Source: Algibacter sp045066735 (GTDB lineage Bacteria > Bacteroidota > Bacteroidia > Flavobacteriales > Flavobacteriaceae). From it: a stretch of 64,000 nucleotides of DNA. The position numbers and the translations under genes are program-made. Each line of letters begins with the position of its first letter. Positions within the stretch are counted from its first letter, which is position 1. Shown in pieces: positions 54,538 through 64,000 of this stretch. Where the stretch lies: the NCBI RefSeq assembly GCF_045066735.1, contig NZ_JBISHH010000013.1, positions 1-64,000 of the forward strand, written 5' to 3'. The notes under the pieces are model-generated. The model had not been told where the DNA came from, did no database searches, and worked only from the letters and a program-made list of their open reading frames with translations.

Positions 54538-55578
54538 TTAATGATTGTAAAACCTGTTTTCTTGCTCATTAACTCTAATAAAAGTAGTGCGTTTGGTGAG
54601 TTCTTTTAATCGAGAAGCACCTACATAGGTACAAGTGCTGCGTAAACCACCCAAAATATCTTGTAAAGTGATGTTAACAGCTCCTTTATACGGGACTTCT
54701 ACTGTTTTTCCTTCACTGGCGCGATACTCAGCTACACCACCAACATGTTTATCCATAGCTGTAGAAGAACTCATACCGTAAAATTTACGATACTGTTTAC
54801 CATTTTTTTCAATAATATCACCACCACTTTCATCGTGTCCGGCGAGCATACCGCCTAACATTACAAAATCTGCACCCGCTCCAAAGGCTTTTGCAATATC
54901 ACCAGGGGTTGTGCAACCTCCATCGCTTATTATTTGTCCGCCTAAACCATGAGCGGCATCTGCACATTCAATAATGGCCGATAGTTGTGGGTAGCCTACA
55001 CCGGTCTTTACACGTGTTGTACAAACAGAGCCTGGGCCAATACCAACTTTTACAATATCGGCACCAGATAGTATTAATTCTTCTACCATTTCTCCCGTAA
55101 CGACATTACCTGCAATAATAACTTTATCTGGGTATTGTTTTCTAGTACTTTTTACAAAATCTGCAAAATATTCCGAGTAACCATTGGCCACATCGATACA
55201 GATAAATTTTAACTCTGGCTTTAGCTTAAATATAGCAGCAAGTTTTTCGGAATCATGTTTGCCAATTCCTGTGCTAACAGCAATATGGTTTAGATCGTTT
55301 TCTGAAATTGACGATAAAAAGTGTTCCCATTGTAAAATAGAATAATGTTTATGTATGGCAGAAAAAAGTCCTTTTTTTGAGAGTACTTTGGCCATTTCGA
55401 AAGTGCCCACAGTGTCCATATTAGCCGCCATAATAGGTATGCCGTTCCAAACCGTAGTACTGTGCAAAAATTTAAATTCACGCTCTAAACTAACTTCCGA
55501 TCGGCTTTTTAAAGTAGATCTCTTAGGTCGGAACATAACATCTTTAAAGCCTAATTTTATTTCGTTTTCTATGCGCAT
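54538..55578 (-). CDS. guaC: GMP reductase
   Basis: 346 residues. N-terminal KLGFKDVMFRPKRSTLKSRS, catalytic Cys in IVKVGIGPGSVCTTRVKTG near residue 186, SDGGCTTPGDIAKAFGAGAD and the mobile-flap KFYGMSSSTAMDKHVGG. Reduces GMP to IMP with NADPH, interconverting purine nucleotides; distinguished from IMP dehydrogenase by the missing CBS domains and the VFRPKRST N-terminus. Intergenic 54310-54537 shows no gene. Confidence 0.93.
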   Translation of the reverse strand: MRIENEIKLGFKDVMFRPKRSTLKSRSEVSLEREFKFLHSTTVWNGIPIMAANMDTVGTFEMAKVLSKKGLFSAIHKHYSILQWEHFLSSISENDLNHIAVSTGIGKHDSEKLAAIFKLKPELKFICIDVANGYSEYFADFVKSTRKQYPDKVIIAGNVVTGEMVEELILSGADIVKVGIGPGSVCTTRVKTGVGYPQLSAIIECADAAHGLGGQIISDGGCTTPGDIAKAFGAGADFVMLGGMLAGHDESGGDIIEKNGKQYRKFYGMSSSTAMDKHVGGVAEYRASEGKTVEVPYKGAVNITLQDILGGLRSTCTYVGASRLKELTKRTTFIRVNEQENRFYNH

Positions 55579-55717
55579 TATTGTCTATTGTATTTTATTA
55601 AAAATTATTAAAAGAAAATTTAAATTTAAACAAAAAGAATAGAATTATGATTGACTAATTAATTATATTAGTGTTTTAATCAACATATTCTTTGTTTTGC
55701 TAACCCATTAATTATAA

Positions 55718-57115
55718 ATGAATTTTTTTCCGCAGTCTGTAAAGTACGTAGCTATCAAGAAGAAGTTGTCTTTTTCAATTTTTGCATCTATTGCGGCTAT
55801 TTTAATTATTGGTTACCTTTTTGTGGATGATAAAATATATCCTGAAGTCGCGGCCTTATTTCTCTTTGTAGTTGCTGTAATTCAGGTTTTTGCTTTACAA
55901 TTTTTTTTAAAGAGTTTATTAAAGAATGAAGTGGTAAAAGAAAATTTAACCTCTAGGATTAAGGAATTAAAAAGAAATTTAGATAAATCTGAAAATTTAG
56001 CAGAGCATAAATCTATTTATTTAGCAAACATGAGTTATGAGGTACGAACACCACTTAACACGGTTTTAGGAATGCTTAATATGCTTAAACAAACGAGCTT
56101 GGATGGTGATCAAATTGCGCAGGTTGAAATTGCCGAATTTTCGTCTATGCATTTATTACAATTGGTTAAAATGGTTACCGATAATGCTGAAGTTGATGCA
56201 GCCGATGTAAAATTGAATTTTATAGCCATTGATTTAAAGCAAGATTTAGTTAACCTATTCAAAGTGTTCGAATATCAAGCATGGGAAAAAGGTCTAGAAT
56301 TCGACTTTAAATTTTTGTTTGAAGAAAAAGATAAATCTTTGGTATATGGCGATTCATCTCGAATTCAGCAGGTTTTAATTAATTTAATTAATAATGCTAT
56401 TAAGTTCACTAATGCCGGTAAAATTTCAATTATAATTGATCAAACTGTAGGTATAGATCATGAACAAATAGTAACGTTTTATGTAAAAGATACAGGAGTA
56501 GGTATGCGTTCAGATGAAGTTAAACGCTTTTTTGATGATGATAAAAATATTCCAGCTTCAATTATTAAGGACTATCGCGGTGCAGGTTTAGGTCTGTCGA
56601 TTTCGCGTAAGTTGGTGAAGTTAATGGGAGGAACATTAAAACTTGAAAGTAAGGAGAATGAAGGTTCTACCTTTTATTTCAGTCTTCAATTAAAGAAGAC
56701 TCTTAATATTAAAGTCGTTGAAGAAGCGACGCAAACGTTTCATGCTAAATTTAATGTTTTGGTTGCTGAAGATAATAGAATGAACCAAAAGGTAATTAAG
56801 TTTTTACTTGAAAAACAAGGTGCAGACTGTACGTTTGCAAAAAACGGATTGGAAGCCGTAGAGCTTTATAAAATTTTAGATTTCGATATGATTTTTATGG
56901 ATATCTATATGCCAGATATGGATGGTTATGAGGCTACTAGAGAAATTCTAAAAACCAAAAAATATCAACAACATAAAACACCAATTATAGCGGTGTCTGC
57001 AAGTGCTTTTGAAGAAGATATTGAAAGTGCTAAGCGTGCAGGAGCAAACGAATTTTTAGCAAAACCTCTAGAGTTACCTAAACTAAAAGCTTTGCTTGAA
57101 AAATACGCGCTTTAA
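55718..57115 (+). CDS. Hybrid histidine-kinase-like protein lacking the phospho-acceptor His
   Basis: 465 residues: two membrane helices (residues ~19-62), coiled coil, HisKA-like helices, HATPase_c (NLINNAIKFTNAGK, DTGVGM, GAGLGLSISRKL), then a receiver domain with Asp395 in FMDIYMPDMDG and the VAEDN acidic pocket. The H-box reads LANMSYEVRTPLN: residue 107 is Tyr (codon TAT at 56036-56038) instead of the universal His. The kinase core looks otherwise intact, so it may act as an allosteric, trans-phosphorylating or pseudo-kinase input to its own receiver domain. Confidence 0.88.
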   Translation: MNFFPQSVKYVAIKKKLSFSIFASIAAILIIGYLFVDDKIYPEVAALFLFVVAVIQVFALQFFLKSLLKNEVVKENLTSRIKELKRNLDKSENLAEHKSIYLANMSYEVRTPLNTVLGMLNMLKQTSLDGDQIAQVEIAEFSSMHLLQLVKMVTDNAEVDAADVKLNFIAIDLKQDLVNLFKVFEYQAWEKGLEFDFKFLFEEKDKSLVYGDSSRIQQVLINLINNAIKFTNAGKISIIIDQTVGIDHEQIVTFYVKDTGVGMRSDEVKRFFDDDKNIPASIIKDYRGAGLGLSISRKLVKLMGGTLKLESKENEGSTFYFSLQLKKTLNIKVVEEATQTFHAKFNVLVAEDNRMNQKVIKFLLEKQGADCTFAKNGLEAVELYKILDFDMIFMDIYMPDMDGYEATREILKTKKYQQHKTPIIAVSASAFEEDIESAKRAGANEFLAKPLELPKLKALLEKYAL

Positions 57116-57131
57116 AATCTACTAGCGTTAT

Positions 57132-57512
57132 TTACTTTATGGCAATAACACTAATTTCTACATTTACATTTTTAGGCAATTTAGCTACTTGAACAGTTTC
57201 ACGAGCAGGAGCAGTGGCATCGTTAAAGTAACTTCCGTAAACTTCATTAATGTTAACAAAATCGTCCATATTACTAATAAAAATCGTCGATTTAATAACG
57301 TTTTCAAACGTCATATCAGCAGCTTTTAGCACGGCTTTTAGGTTATTCATCACCTGCGTAGTTTCAGCTTTTATATTTTCTAAAACAAGTTCACTGGTTT
57401 TTGGATTAATAGCTATTTGTCCCGAGGTATAAAGGGTGTTTCCTGTTAAAACAGCTTGATTGTAAGGCCCAATAGGAGCTGGTGCTTCAGTAGTTGTTAT
57501 TATTTTTTTCAT
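57132..57512 (-). CDS. ridA: RidA-family enamine/imine deaminase
   Basis: 126 residues, usual length. TTEAPAPIGPYNQAVLTGNTL, NLKAVLKAADMTFENVIKSTIFI and the Arg-containing ATAPARETVQVAKLP near residue 103 are the family signature; the active-site Arg is present. Removes reactive 2-aminoacrylate-type enamines made by PLP enzymes. Confidence 0.95.
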   Translation of the reverse strand: MKKIITTTEAPAPIGPYNQAVLTGNTLYTSGQIAINPKTSELVLENIKAETTQVMNNLKAVLKAADMTFENVIKSTIFISNMDDFVNINEVYGSYFNDATAPARETVQVAKLPKNVNVEISVIAIK

Positions 57513-57604
57513 TAGTAGTTTTATTATGAGTTTGAAACCGATTAATTAAGACTTAAAAATAACGAATTTATACTTCTGTGTAAACAAAAATATAAGTCTT
57601 ATTT

Positions 57605-60358
57605 TTAAAGTTGGGTGTCGGCTTGTTTACGTTTTTCGTATTTAAGATCTTGTAAAAGACTTGATTTTATGCCAATAAAGAAATTCCATGAAGTATAAGT
57701 TCCAAAAGGCACCCAACTTAAATTCATTCTCCAACTCTCTAAATCACGTTCAAAACGCAGTTGTGTAGAGGTGAAGCCGTTATTTTTAACATCGTAACCT
57801 GATGATGCGCCAACCGACCATTTATCGGATAATTGGATATCTCCTGAAAACATCAAGGAATGCGATGATATTTCGTTTTGCCTTATAGAGTTAGAGTAAT
57901 TTACAGCATAAGCTAAACGCAAACTCCAAGGGAGCTTGTATCGATAAAGGGCATTTTTAGTATCACTATCTTTATCTTCTTTTTTCTCAATGGGTTTGGA
58001 GAAATCTTGCGAAACACCAAACATATCATCATCACGACCACCACCTTGTAGATTTTCATCTCGGTTTCTATCGTCGTCTTTAGAGTCCTTTTTTCCTTTT
58101 TTATCGCTAGATAGCGACCAACTTGCTGTCATGTTCGCACTGGTCAATCTAAATAAACTTCCGCCATTATCAACATTAAAAGTGTCAATTCTATTATTGT
58201 TGTTATCTAAAGCATAAGGATCTAGCGTTGCTCCAAAGTTTAAACTTAATTTATTATCAAATAGCTGTGTACCTCCACTCATTCTTATTGGGCTCCATTG
58301 TAAAGAGTCTCCTGCAAAGTTATAAGAGGTAGAAAAGTTTAAGTTATTTAATAAAACAACTTTTTTAGGCTCTGTTGCTGTACTATCTTTATCGCGTACT
58401 TTAGCTTCTATGTTGTTTGATAATGAAATGCCCATAGAGCTAGAAAATGTTTGACCTGGTGTACCAAAAATACTTTCTTCAAATCGGGTGAAAGAAACAT
58501 CTTCTTTTGTTTCTCCATCGGCACTAACTACCTCGTAAGTGTCGTAATATTTATCGAAAGCAGGATTGATGTTATAACTAATAGAAGGACGCATTACATG
58601 TCTTATTTTTTGAATTTTCGGGTCTTTACCCTCTTTTTCAAAATCAAACATACCGTATATAGTAGTTCCTAAACTTGTACTAAAATTATAAGTTCTAAAA
58701 GAATCGAAACCATTAACAGTTTCGGTAACGGTTTCTCTTGTGGTGGTGTCAAAGCTTTTATCTATGGTTTTAAAAGTCCAAACTTCATTAAAGTTTGTAC
58801 TCGCACTCATGCTAAAATATTTAAATAATTTAAAGTTTGTGGTTAATGGAATGCTATGTTGAAACCCTGCTTTGGCGTCGTCGAACATTTCCTTTTTAAA
58901 GAATAACGAATCCGTGGTTTCAATTCTATTTTCACCACGTAAATTATATTGTAAGTTTATGTTTTGTATAATTCCTTTTTTAGAACCTGTTTTGGGAGCA
59001 AAAGGATACATTCTACCAATACTACCTTGCAAAGTTGGCAAGGTCATATTAATAGTTTCTGTTTGTGTATTTTGTGAGTGTGTAGCGGTTAAACTTAAGT
59101 TAACTTGTGGCTCACCTTGAAAAGTTTTAGAGTAAGAAACCGAAGATGATAAGGTATTATTAAATCGGTTTGCTAAATTCACTTGGTTTAGGGAACCGCT
59201 ATAATAGTTGCTACTACCAAGGTTTACAGAGGCTGAAAAACGTGAGTTGGGATTGGCCTTAGCGTCCTGACTGTGAGACCATCTTAAATTGTATAGCGTG
59301 TTTTTAGCATAATCAGAAAAACCAAGTTCACTAGTTATTAAGCTTTCGTATCTAAAAGCCAAGTTACCTCTATATTTATAACGTTTAGCATAGGTGTTTT
59401 CTACTCTTAATCCATAACTTCCGTTGGTATAATAATCTCCTAAAACAGTTAAGTCAACGTTATCACTAACCGCAAAGTAGTAACCACCATTTTGTAAAAA
59501 GAATCCTCGAGAATTTTGCTCACCAAAACTTGGTAAAATTACGCCTGAAGTATGTTTTTCACTCTGTGGAAAAAAACCAAAGGGTAAACCAATAGGTGTT
59601 GGCACATCATATATAAATAGATTAGCCAAACCAGTAATAATTTTTTTACCTGGTACAATTTTCGCTTTTCTTAGTTTTATATAATAATCGGGATCATCTA
59701 AATTTTCTGCAGTAGTATATTTTGCATTTTTTAAATAGTAAACCGAATCGTTTTCTTTTTTTGTAATACTAGCAATTACAGTACCTTCACCTTGCTCGGT
59801 TTTAGAATTGTAAATAAGTGCTTTTTTAGATTTTGAGTTAAAAATAATAGAGTCTGGCTCTACAACACTACTTCCTTGAGTAAACACAGGTTTTTGCGTG
59901 TATTCTCCTGTAGTATCAATAATTCCTCGAGCATGAACCGTATTTGTGGTGTAATCTACAGTAATACTTCCTGCAGTAATGTTCATGTCTCCATAATCAA
60001 TTTTAGCCTGATTGTATAGGTACAACTTATGCTTAATTTGATTAAATGTAGTATAATCTACGGCGCTGTAAATCACTTTATTTTCTAAAAGACCTTTTTT
60101 AGGTTTAATAGAATCGGTTTGTGTGGAGTCCGTAACTTTTTCATCAAGTATTGGTGCTAAAACGCTATCGGTTTTAATAGTGACCCGTTCTTCAATAGCA
60201 GGTTTTATAGAATCCGTAGGTTTTTTGATGTCTTGCCCGAAGCTTAGCATGTTGATAAACATGGTAAAACTTAGTGTAAAAAGTATATTAAAGTTGTTTG
60301 TCTGCAACGCTTTTAAATGTATTTTTGTAAAAGTATGGCTCGGTTTTTGAAAAGCCAA
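57605..60358 (-). CDS. lptD: LptD-family LPS transport outer-membrane protein
   Basis: 917 residues. Signal segment NILFTLSFTMFINMLSFGQ, N-terminal jellyroll (OstA/LptA-like) portion with LYLYNQAKIDYGDMNITAGS and LANLFIYDVPTPIGLPFGFF, then the large beta-barrel region. LptD inserts LPS into the outer leaflet. Bacteroidota versions lack some of the enterobacterial disulfide Cys. Divergent from the amidase gene. Confidence 0.85.
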   Translation of the reverse strand: MAFQKPSHTFTKIHLKALQTNNFNILFTLSFTMFINMLSFGQDIKKPTDSIKPAIEERVTIKTDSVLAPILDEKVTDSTQTDSIKPKKGLLENKVIYSAVDYTTFNQIKHKLYLYNQAKIDYGDMNITAGSITVDYTTNTVHARGIIDTTGEYTQKPVFTQGSSVVEPDSIIFNSKSKKALIYNSKTEQGEGTVIASITKKENDSVYYLKNAKYTTAENLDDPDYYIKLRKAKIVPGKKIITGLANLFIYDVPTPIGLPFGFFPQSEKHTSGVILPSFGEQNSRGFFLQNGGYYFAVSDNVDLTVLGDYYTNGSYGLRVENTYAKRYKYRGNLAFRYESLITSELGFSDYAKNTLYNLRWSHSQDAKANPNSRFSASVNLGSSNYYSGSLNQVNLANRFNNTLSSSVSYSKTFQGEPQVNLSLTATHSQNTQTETINMTLPTLQGSIGRMYPFAPKTGSKKGIIQNINLQYNLRGENRIETTDSLFFKKEMFDDAKAGFQHSIPLTTNFKLFKYFSMSASTNFNEVWTFKTIDKSFDTTTRETVTETVNGFDSFRTYNFSTSLGTTIYGMFDFEKEGKDPKIQKIRHVMRPSISYNINPAFDKYYDTYEVVSADGETKEDVSFTRFEESIFGTPGQTFSSSMGISLSNNIEAKVRDKDSTATEPKKVVLLNNLNFSTSYNFAGDSLQWSPIRMSGGTQLFDNKLSLNFGATLDPYALDNNNNRIDTFNVDNGGSLFRLTSANMTASWSLSSDKKGKKDSKDDDRNRDENLQGGGRDDDMFGVSQDFSKPIEKKEDKDSDTKNALYRYKLPWSLRLAYAVNYSNSIRQNEISSHSLMFSGDIQLSDKWSVGASSGYDVKNNGFTSTQLRFERDLESWRMNLSWVPFGTYTSWNFFIGIKSSLLQDLKYEKRKQADTQL

Positions 60359-60521
60359 AATTACATATATTTTTCTGTGAATGTTTTATATTCTTAGAAA
60401 AATTTTAAATTAAACTAAACCGAGTATTTTAATCGTTACTATTTTAAAATTGGCATACTTTTAATTTTAAAAATAGTACTGTTTTTTATACAGCGGTTTA
60501 AAACACAATCTGATTTATCAC

Positions 60522-61619
60522 ATGAAAACGAACACCTTATTACTTTTCGTATCTTTTATATTAGTATTAACATTTTCTTCATATGCATATAATGGGAATA
60601 ACGACGCAGATAAATTTGTTGTTGTACTAGATGCGGGACATGGCGGGAAAGACCCAGGTAATATGGGTAATGGCTATAAAGAAAAAGATATTGCATTAAA
60701 AGTGGTTTTAGCTATAGGGAGTGCATTAGAGAAAAACCCAAATATTGAAGTGATTTACACACGTAAGGAAGATAAATTTATAGATTTATTTGTAAGAGGT
60801 AAAATTGCAAACAAAGCTAAAGCCGATTTATTTGTGTCTGTGCATTGCGATTCACATACCTCACAAGCATATGGTGCAGGTACTTTTGTTTTAGGTTTAC
60901 ATAGAAATAATACTAATTTTGAAGTAGCTAAAAAGGAAAACTCCGTAATTTTATTAGAAGATAATTACCATCAAAATTACTCGGGATACGATCCAAATTC
61001 TCCAGAGTCTGCAATTAGTATTATGATGGGTATGGAAGATTATTTAGATCAAAGTATTCAACTTGCAAGTTTAATTCAAAAGAATTTTGTTGGAAAATTA
61101 AAACGAAAAGATAGAAGTGTTAAACAAGCCGGTTTTATTGTGTTACATCAAACGGTTATGCCAAGTGTTTTGGTAGAACTTGGGTTTTTAACAAACAATA
61201 GAGAAGGTGCTTATTTAAACTCTAAAAAAGGCCAACAAGATATGTCTAAGGCTATTACAGATGCCATTTTACAATATAAAGCCTCGTTAGAACAAAACGT
61301 AGCACACACTGTTTTTGAAGATGAAGTTATCGAAACATCATCTGGAAGTGATGAGATATATAACGATGTGACTTTTAAAATTCAAATTGCAGCAAGTTCA
61401 AAATCTTTAGCAACAAAACCTTATAATTTTAAAGGATTATCAACTATTTCTAAAGAAAAAACAGGCAATTTGTATAAGTATTATTATGGTGCTACATCAA
61501 ACTACACAGAAACAAAGCGATTAGTTAACGATGCCAAAAGTAAAGGCTATAAGTCTAGTTTTGTTGTTGCTTTTAAAAATGGAAAAAAAGTAAGTCTTAC
61601 CGAAGCTTTAAAAAGGTAA
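60522..61619 (+). CDS. N-acetylmuramoyl-L-alanine amidase with SPOR-like tail
   Basis: 365 residues. Signal-like N-terminus (TLLLFVSFILVLTFSSYA), amidase_3 domain with VVLDAGHGGKDPGN (zinc His), LFVSVHCDSHTSQAYGAGTF and VLVELGFLTNNREG (catalytic Glu), then a C-terminal SPOR-like module (FKIQIAASSKSLATKPYNF ... YGATSNYTETKRLVNDAK). Cleaves stem peptides from peptidoglycan in cell separation. Confidence 0.9.
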   Translation: MKTNTLLLFVSFILVLTFSSYAYNGNNDADKFVVVLDAGHGGKDPGNMGNGYKEKDIALKVVLAIGSALEKNPNIEVIYTRKEDKFIDLFVRGKIANKAKADLFVSVHCDSHTSQAYGAGTFVLGLHRNNTNFEVAKKENSVILLEDNYHQNYSGYDPNSPESAISIMMGMEDYLDQSIQLASLIQKNFVGKLKRKDRSVKQAGFIVLHQTVMPSVLVELGFLTNNREGAYLNSKKGQQDMSKAITDAILQYKASLEQNVAHTVFEDEVIETSSGSDEIYNDVTFKIQIAASSKSLATKPYNFKGLSTISKEKTGNLYKYYYGATSNYTETKRLVNDAKSKGYKSSFVVAFKNGKKVSLTEALKR

Positions 61620-61688
61620 TTACGAAAATAAGAGCATTCTTTTTAAAATTATCTTAAATTTGTCTTTGTTATTTAAAGAAAATACAAT

Positions 61689-62630
61689 TTGAAAATATCT
61701 AGAGAAGTAAAAACAGGCATATTAGTATTATTAGGAATTATCCTTTTCATATTTGGGTTTAATTACCTTAAAGGGCAAAACTTATTAGATAGTTCTAAAA
61801 CTTACTATGCAGTTTACGAAAATGTTGAAGGTTTAGCGCCTGCAACCCCTGTAACCATTAATGGTCTTAATGTTGGTAAAGTTATTAGCATCAAATTTAA
61901 AGGTGATGGTTCTGGTAAATTATTAGTAGAATTATTGGTTGATAACGATTTTGAATTTTCAAAAAACAGTACTGCGCAGCTTTATGATACGGGTTTAATA
62001 GGAGGAAAGGCTATCGCAATTATTCCAGCTTTTGATAAGGCAGGTAATGCTGAAAATGAAGCGACATTAATTGGAACGGTAAAAGCCGGGTTAACAGATG
62101 CATTAGCCAACCAATTAACGCCATTACAAGCTAAAATTGAAGCGATGCTAACTAGTGCCGATGCTTTAATTTCGAACTTAAATGATATTTTGGACGAAAA
62201 AGGAAAGGCGAACTTAAAATCGAGTTTAGCTAGCTTGAGTGAAACTATGAATTCGTTTCAAGGGAGCTCGAAAGCGTTAAACCGAATTATGCAAACCAAT
62301 CAGTCTAAGATAACTACAGTTTTAACCAACGCTGAAAGTGCAAGTAATGATTTGGCTAAAATGACGGGAGAACTTTCTAAAACAGATCTAGCAGCTACCA
62401 TGAAGAATTTAGAAACTACTTTATCAAGTTTTGAAAATATTATGGCAAACCTAGAAAAGGGAGAAGGTACCATGGGCAAACTATTAAAAGACGACGACTT
62501 ATATAATAATTTAGAAGGTGCAACCGAAGAGTTGGAATCACTATTATTAGACTTTAAGTTACACCCCAACCGCTACACGAGAATTCTTTCTAAAAAAGAA
62601 ATTCCATACCAAGAACCAGAAACTAACTAA
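61689..62630 (+). CDS. MlaD/MCE-domain protein
   Basis: 313 residues starting at TTG (KISREVKTGILVLLG), which is the expected short cytoplasmic lead-in for the single N-terminal membrane helix; a TTG start is therefore preferred over later Met codons. MCE domain (YYAVYENVEGLAPATPVTING, DTGLIGGKAIAI), then a long helical Leu/Ser region. MCE proteins transport lipids between membranes with ABC partners. A -7-like TAAATTTG lies at 61655-61662. 70 bases after the amidase gene, 8 before the Fe-S protein. Confidence 0.85.
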   Translation: MKISREVKTGILVLLGIILFIFGFNYLKGQNLLDSSKTYYAVYENVEGLAPATPVTINGLNVGKVISIKFKGDGSGKLLVELLVDNDFEFSKNSTAQLYDTGLIGGKAIAIIPAFDKAGNAENEATLIGTVKAGLTDALANQLTPLQAKIEAMLTSADALISNLNDILDEKGKANLKSSLASLSETMNSFQGSSKALNRIMQTNQSKITTVLTNAESASNDLAKMTGELSKTDLAATMKNLETTLSSFENIMANLEKGEGTMGKLLKDDDLYNNLEGATEELESLLLDFKLHPNRYTRILSKKEIPYQEPETN

Positions 62631-62637
62631 GATTTAA

Positions 62638-63954
62638 ATGACATATTTACCAAACATTGTATTCGCCATAATTTTATTTTTTGGCATTGGGTATTTTGCA
62701 AAAAATGTAAAAAAACTATTTCGTAACATTAACCTCGGTCAAGATGTTGATGTTAGTGATAACAAACCAGAACGTTGGAAAAACATGGCACGTATTGCCC
62801 TTGGGCAAAGTAAAATGGTGCGTCGTCCTGTTTCAGGATTTTTACACGTTATAGTTTATGTAGGGTTTGTTATTATTAATATTGAAGTTTTAGAAATTAT
62901 AATCGATGGTCTTTTTGGAACACACCGTATAGGTTTAAGTGTTTTACCAACATCGGTTTATGGATTTTTAATAGGTACTTTTGAAGTTTTAGCATGTTTA
63001 GTTTTTGTATCAGTTATCATATTTTGGATACGTAGAAATGTAATCAAGATTCAACGTTTTTTGAAAAGCGAAATGACTGGTTGGCCAAAAAACGATGGAA
63101 ATTTTATTCTATATTTTGAAATGGTTTTAATGAGCCTTTTCTTAATTATGAATGCTACCGATTTGCATTTTCAAGCCTTAAATTCAGGAAATGTTATTAG
63201 TCAATATATTGCACCAATGTTTTCAGGTTTACCAGAAACAACCTTACATTTTATAGAGCGTAGCGCTTGGTGGATACATATCGTTGGTATTTTAATATTT
63301 TTGAATTATCTATATTTTTCAAAGCATTTACACATATTATTAGCATTTCCTAATACCTTCTACGGTAAATTAACACCAAAGGGACAATTTAATAATTTAG
63401 AATCGGTAACCAATGAGGTAAAACTTATGATGGATCCAAACGCCGATCCATTTGCAGCGCCTGCAGAAGGTGCAGCCGATGAAGTGCCTGCTAAATTTGG
63501 AGCTAGCGATGTACAAGATTTAAGTTGGGTGAGTTTATTAAATGCTTACACGTGTACGGAATGCGGACGCTGTACTAGCGAATGCCCTGCAAACTTAACA
63601 GGTAAAAAATTATCACCTCGAAAAATAATGATGGACACTCGTGACCGTCTAGAAGAAGTTGGTAAAAACATCGATGCGAACAATGGTGAATTTAAAGACG
63701 ACGGTAAGCAGCTTCTTGGTGATTATATAACAAACGAAGAAATTTGGGCTTGTACAAGTTGTAATGCGTGTGTAGAGGCTTGCCCTGTAAGTATAGATCC
63801 TTTATCGATAATTATTGAAATGCGTCGTTATTTAGTTATGGAGCAAAGTGCGGCCCCAACGGAGCTTAATAATATGATGACCAATATTGAAAATAACGGA
63901 GCACCATGGCCATATAATCAAATGGACCGTTTGAATTGGAAAGATGAAAAATAA
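62638..63954 (+). CDS. Membrane Fe-S protein with two [4Fe-4S] centres (heterodisulfide-reductase/EtfQO-like)
   Basis: 438 residues. About four to five membrane helices in residues 1-240, then a cytoplasmic domain with two CxxCxxCxxxCP clusters: CTECGRCTSECP near residue 306 and CTSCNACVEACP near residue 372. This architecture occurs in membrane electron-transfer proteins that pass electrons to quinones; the partner is commonly a CCG-domain protein, whose gene would follow but lies beyond the window. 63955-64000 shows no gene. Confidence 0.85.
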   Translation: MTYLPNIVFAIILFFGIGYFAKNVKKLFRNINLGQDVDVSDNKPERWKNMARIALGQSKMVRRPVSGFLHVIVYVGFVIINIEVLEIIIDGLFGTHRIGLSVLPTSVYGFLIGTFEVLACLVFVSVIIFWIRRNVIKIQRFLKSEMTGWPKNDGNFILYFEMVLMSLFLIMNATDLHFQALNSGNVISQYIAPMFSGLPETTLHFIERSAWWIHIVGILIFLNYLYFSKHLHILLAFPNTFYGKLTPKGQFNNLESVTNEVKLMMDPNADPFAAPAEGAADEVPAKFGASDVQDLSWVSLLNAYTCTECGRCTSECPANLTGKKLSPRKIMMDTRDRLEEVGKNIDANNGEFKDDGKQLLGDYITNEEIWACTSCNACVEACPVSIDPLSIIIEMRRYLVMEQSAAPTELNNMMTNIENNGAPWPYNQMDRLNWKDEK

Positions 63955-64000
63955 TGAATGAGATACGCTTTAACCATATTAATTTTAATTTGTTTTAATC

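Noticed and set aside
1..64000. tRNA, rRNA, insertion sequences, prophage
   Set aside because: No cloverleaf, rRNA motif, transposase or phage structural gene is apparent; a dedicated tRNA scan was not possible.

Overview
The window looks like chromosome of an AT-rich member of the Flavobacteriaceae (Bacteroidota). Evidence: SusC/SusD pair, a TonB-dependent receptor with a carboxypeptidase-regulatory-like N-domain, a type IX secretion (T9SS) C-terminal sorting domain, DUF4625 lipoproteins, a DUF4159 protein, Bacteroidota-style -7 promoter elements (TAnnTTTG), and the neighbourhood ridA / lptD / amidase / MCE / Fe-S protein. The TRAP uptake system and small-peptide processing genes fit a marine or algal-associated life style (inference).

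Region 1 (1-6760) is the unusual part. It is an array of short minus-strand genes, each separated by a ~124-126 bp hairpin-forming repeat (one copy is 188 bp). The repeats end in AAC...GTT and the ~10 bases outside these ends differ from copy to copy, but the two ends of each gene-bearing unit are exactly complementary to each other. This is the organisation of integron gene cassettes with attC sites, yet no integrase is visible. Cassettes carry an RDD membrane protein, small membrane and exported proteins, a non-coding cassette, a bacterial PH-domain protein, a T9SS cargo protein, an AbiJ-like putative defence protein and a coiled-coil membrane protein. The array stops at about 6758 next to a 24-bp palindrome and yifB.

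Region 2 (6957-17189): yifB/comM-like ATPase, a bestrophin-like channel, a decayed copy of the yifB 3' end, an SDR oxidoreductase, then a putative metal-uptake operon (MerC-like protein, His/Cys-rich exported peptide, TonB-dependent receptor, two His-rich DUF4625 lipoproteins) preceded by three identical-architecture 15-bp operators, then a DUF3307/SatD pair.

Region 3 (17426-32074): mscL, a 50-residue Lys-rich protein, and a hexuronate catabolic operon (mannonate oxidoreductase, uxuA, uxaC, DctP/Q/M TRAP transporter) facing a LacI-type regulator across twin GTGTGCG(C/T)ACAC operators; a PI-PLC-like exported protein; a SusC/SusD pair.

Region 4 (32083-64000) is mainly housekeeping: RNA methyltransferases, tsaD, tamB, pfkA, gapA, a BadF-type kinase, ABC ATPase, a three-gene transglutaminase / ATP-grasp / alpha-E / DUF2126 amidoligase cluster, GMP reductase, a hybrid histidine kinase whose phospho-acceptor His is a Tyr, ridA, lptD, an amidase, an MCE protein and a membrane Fe-S protein.
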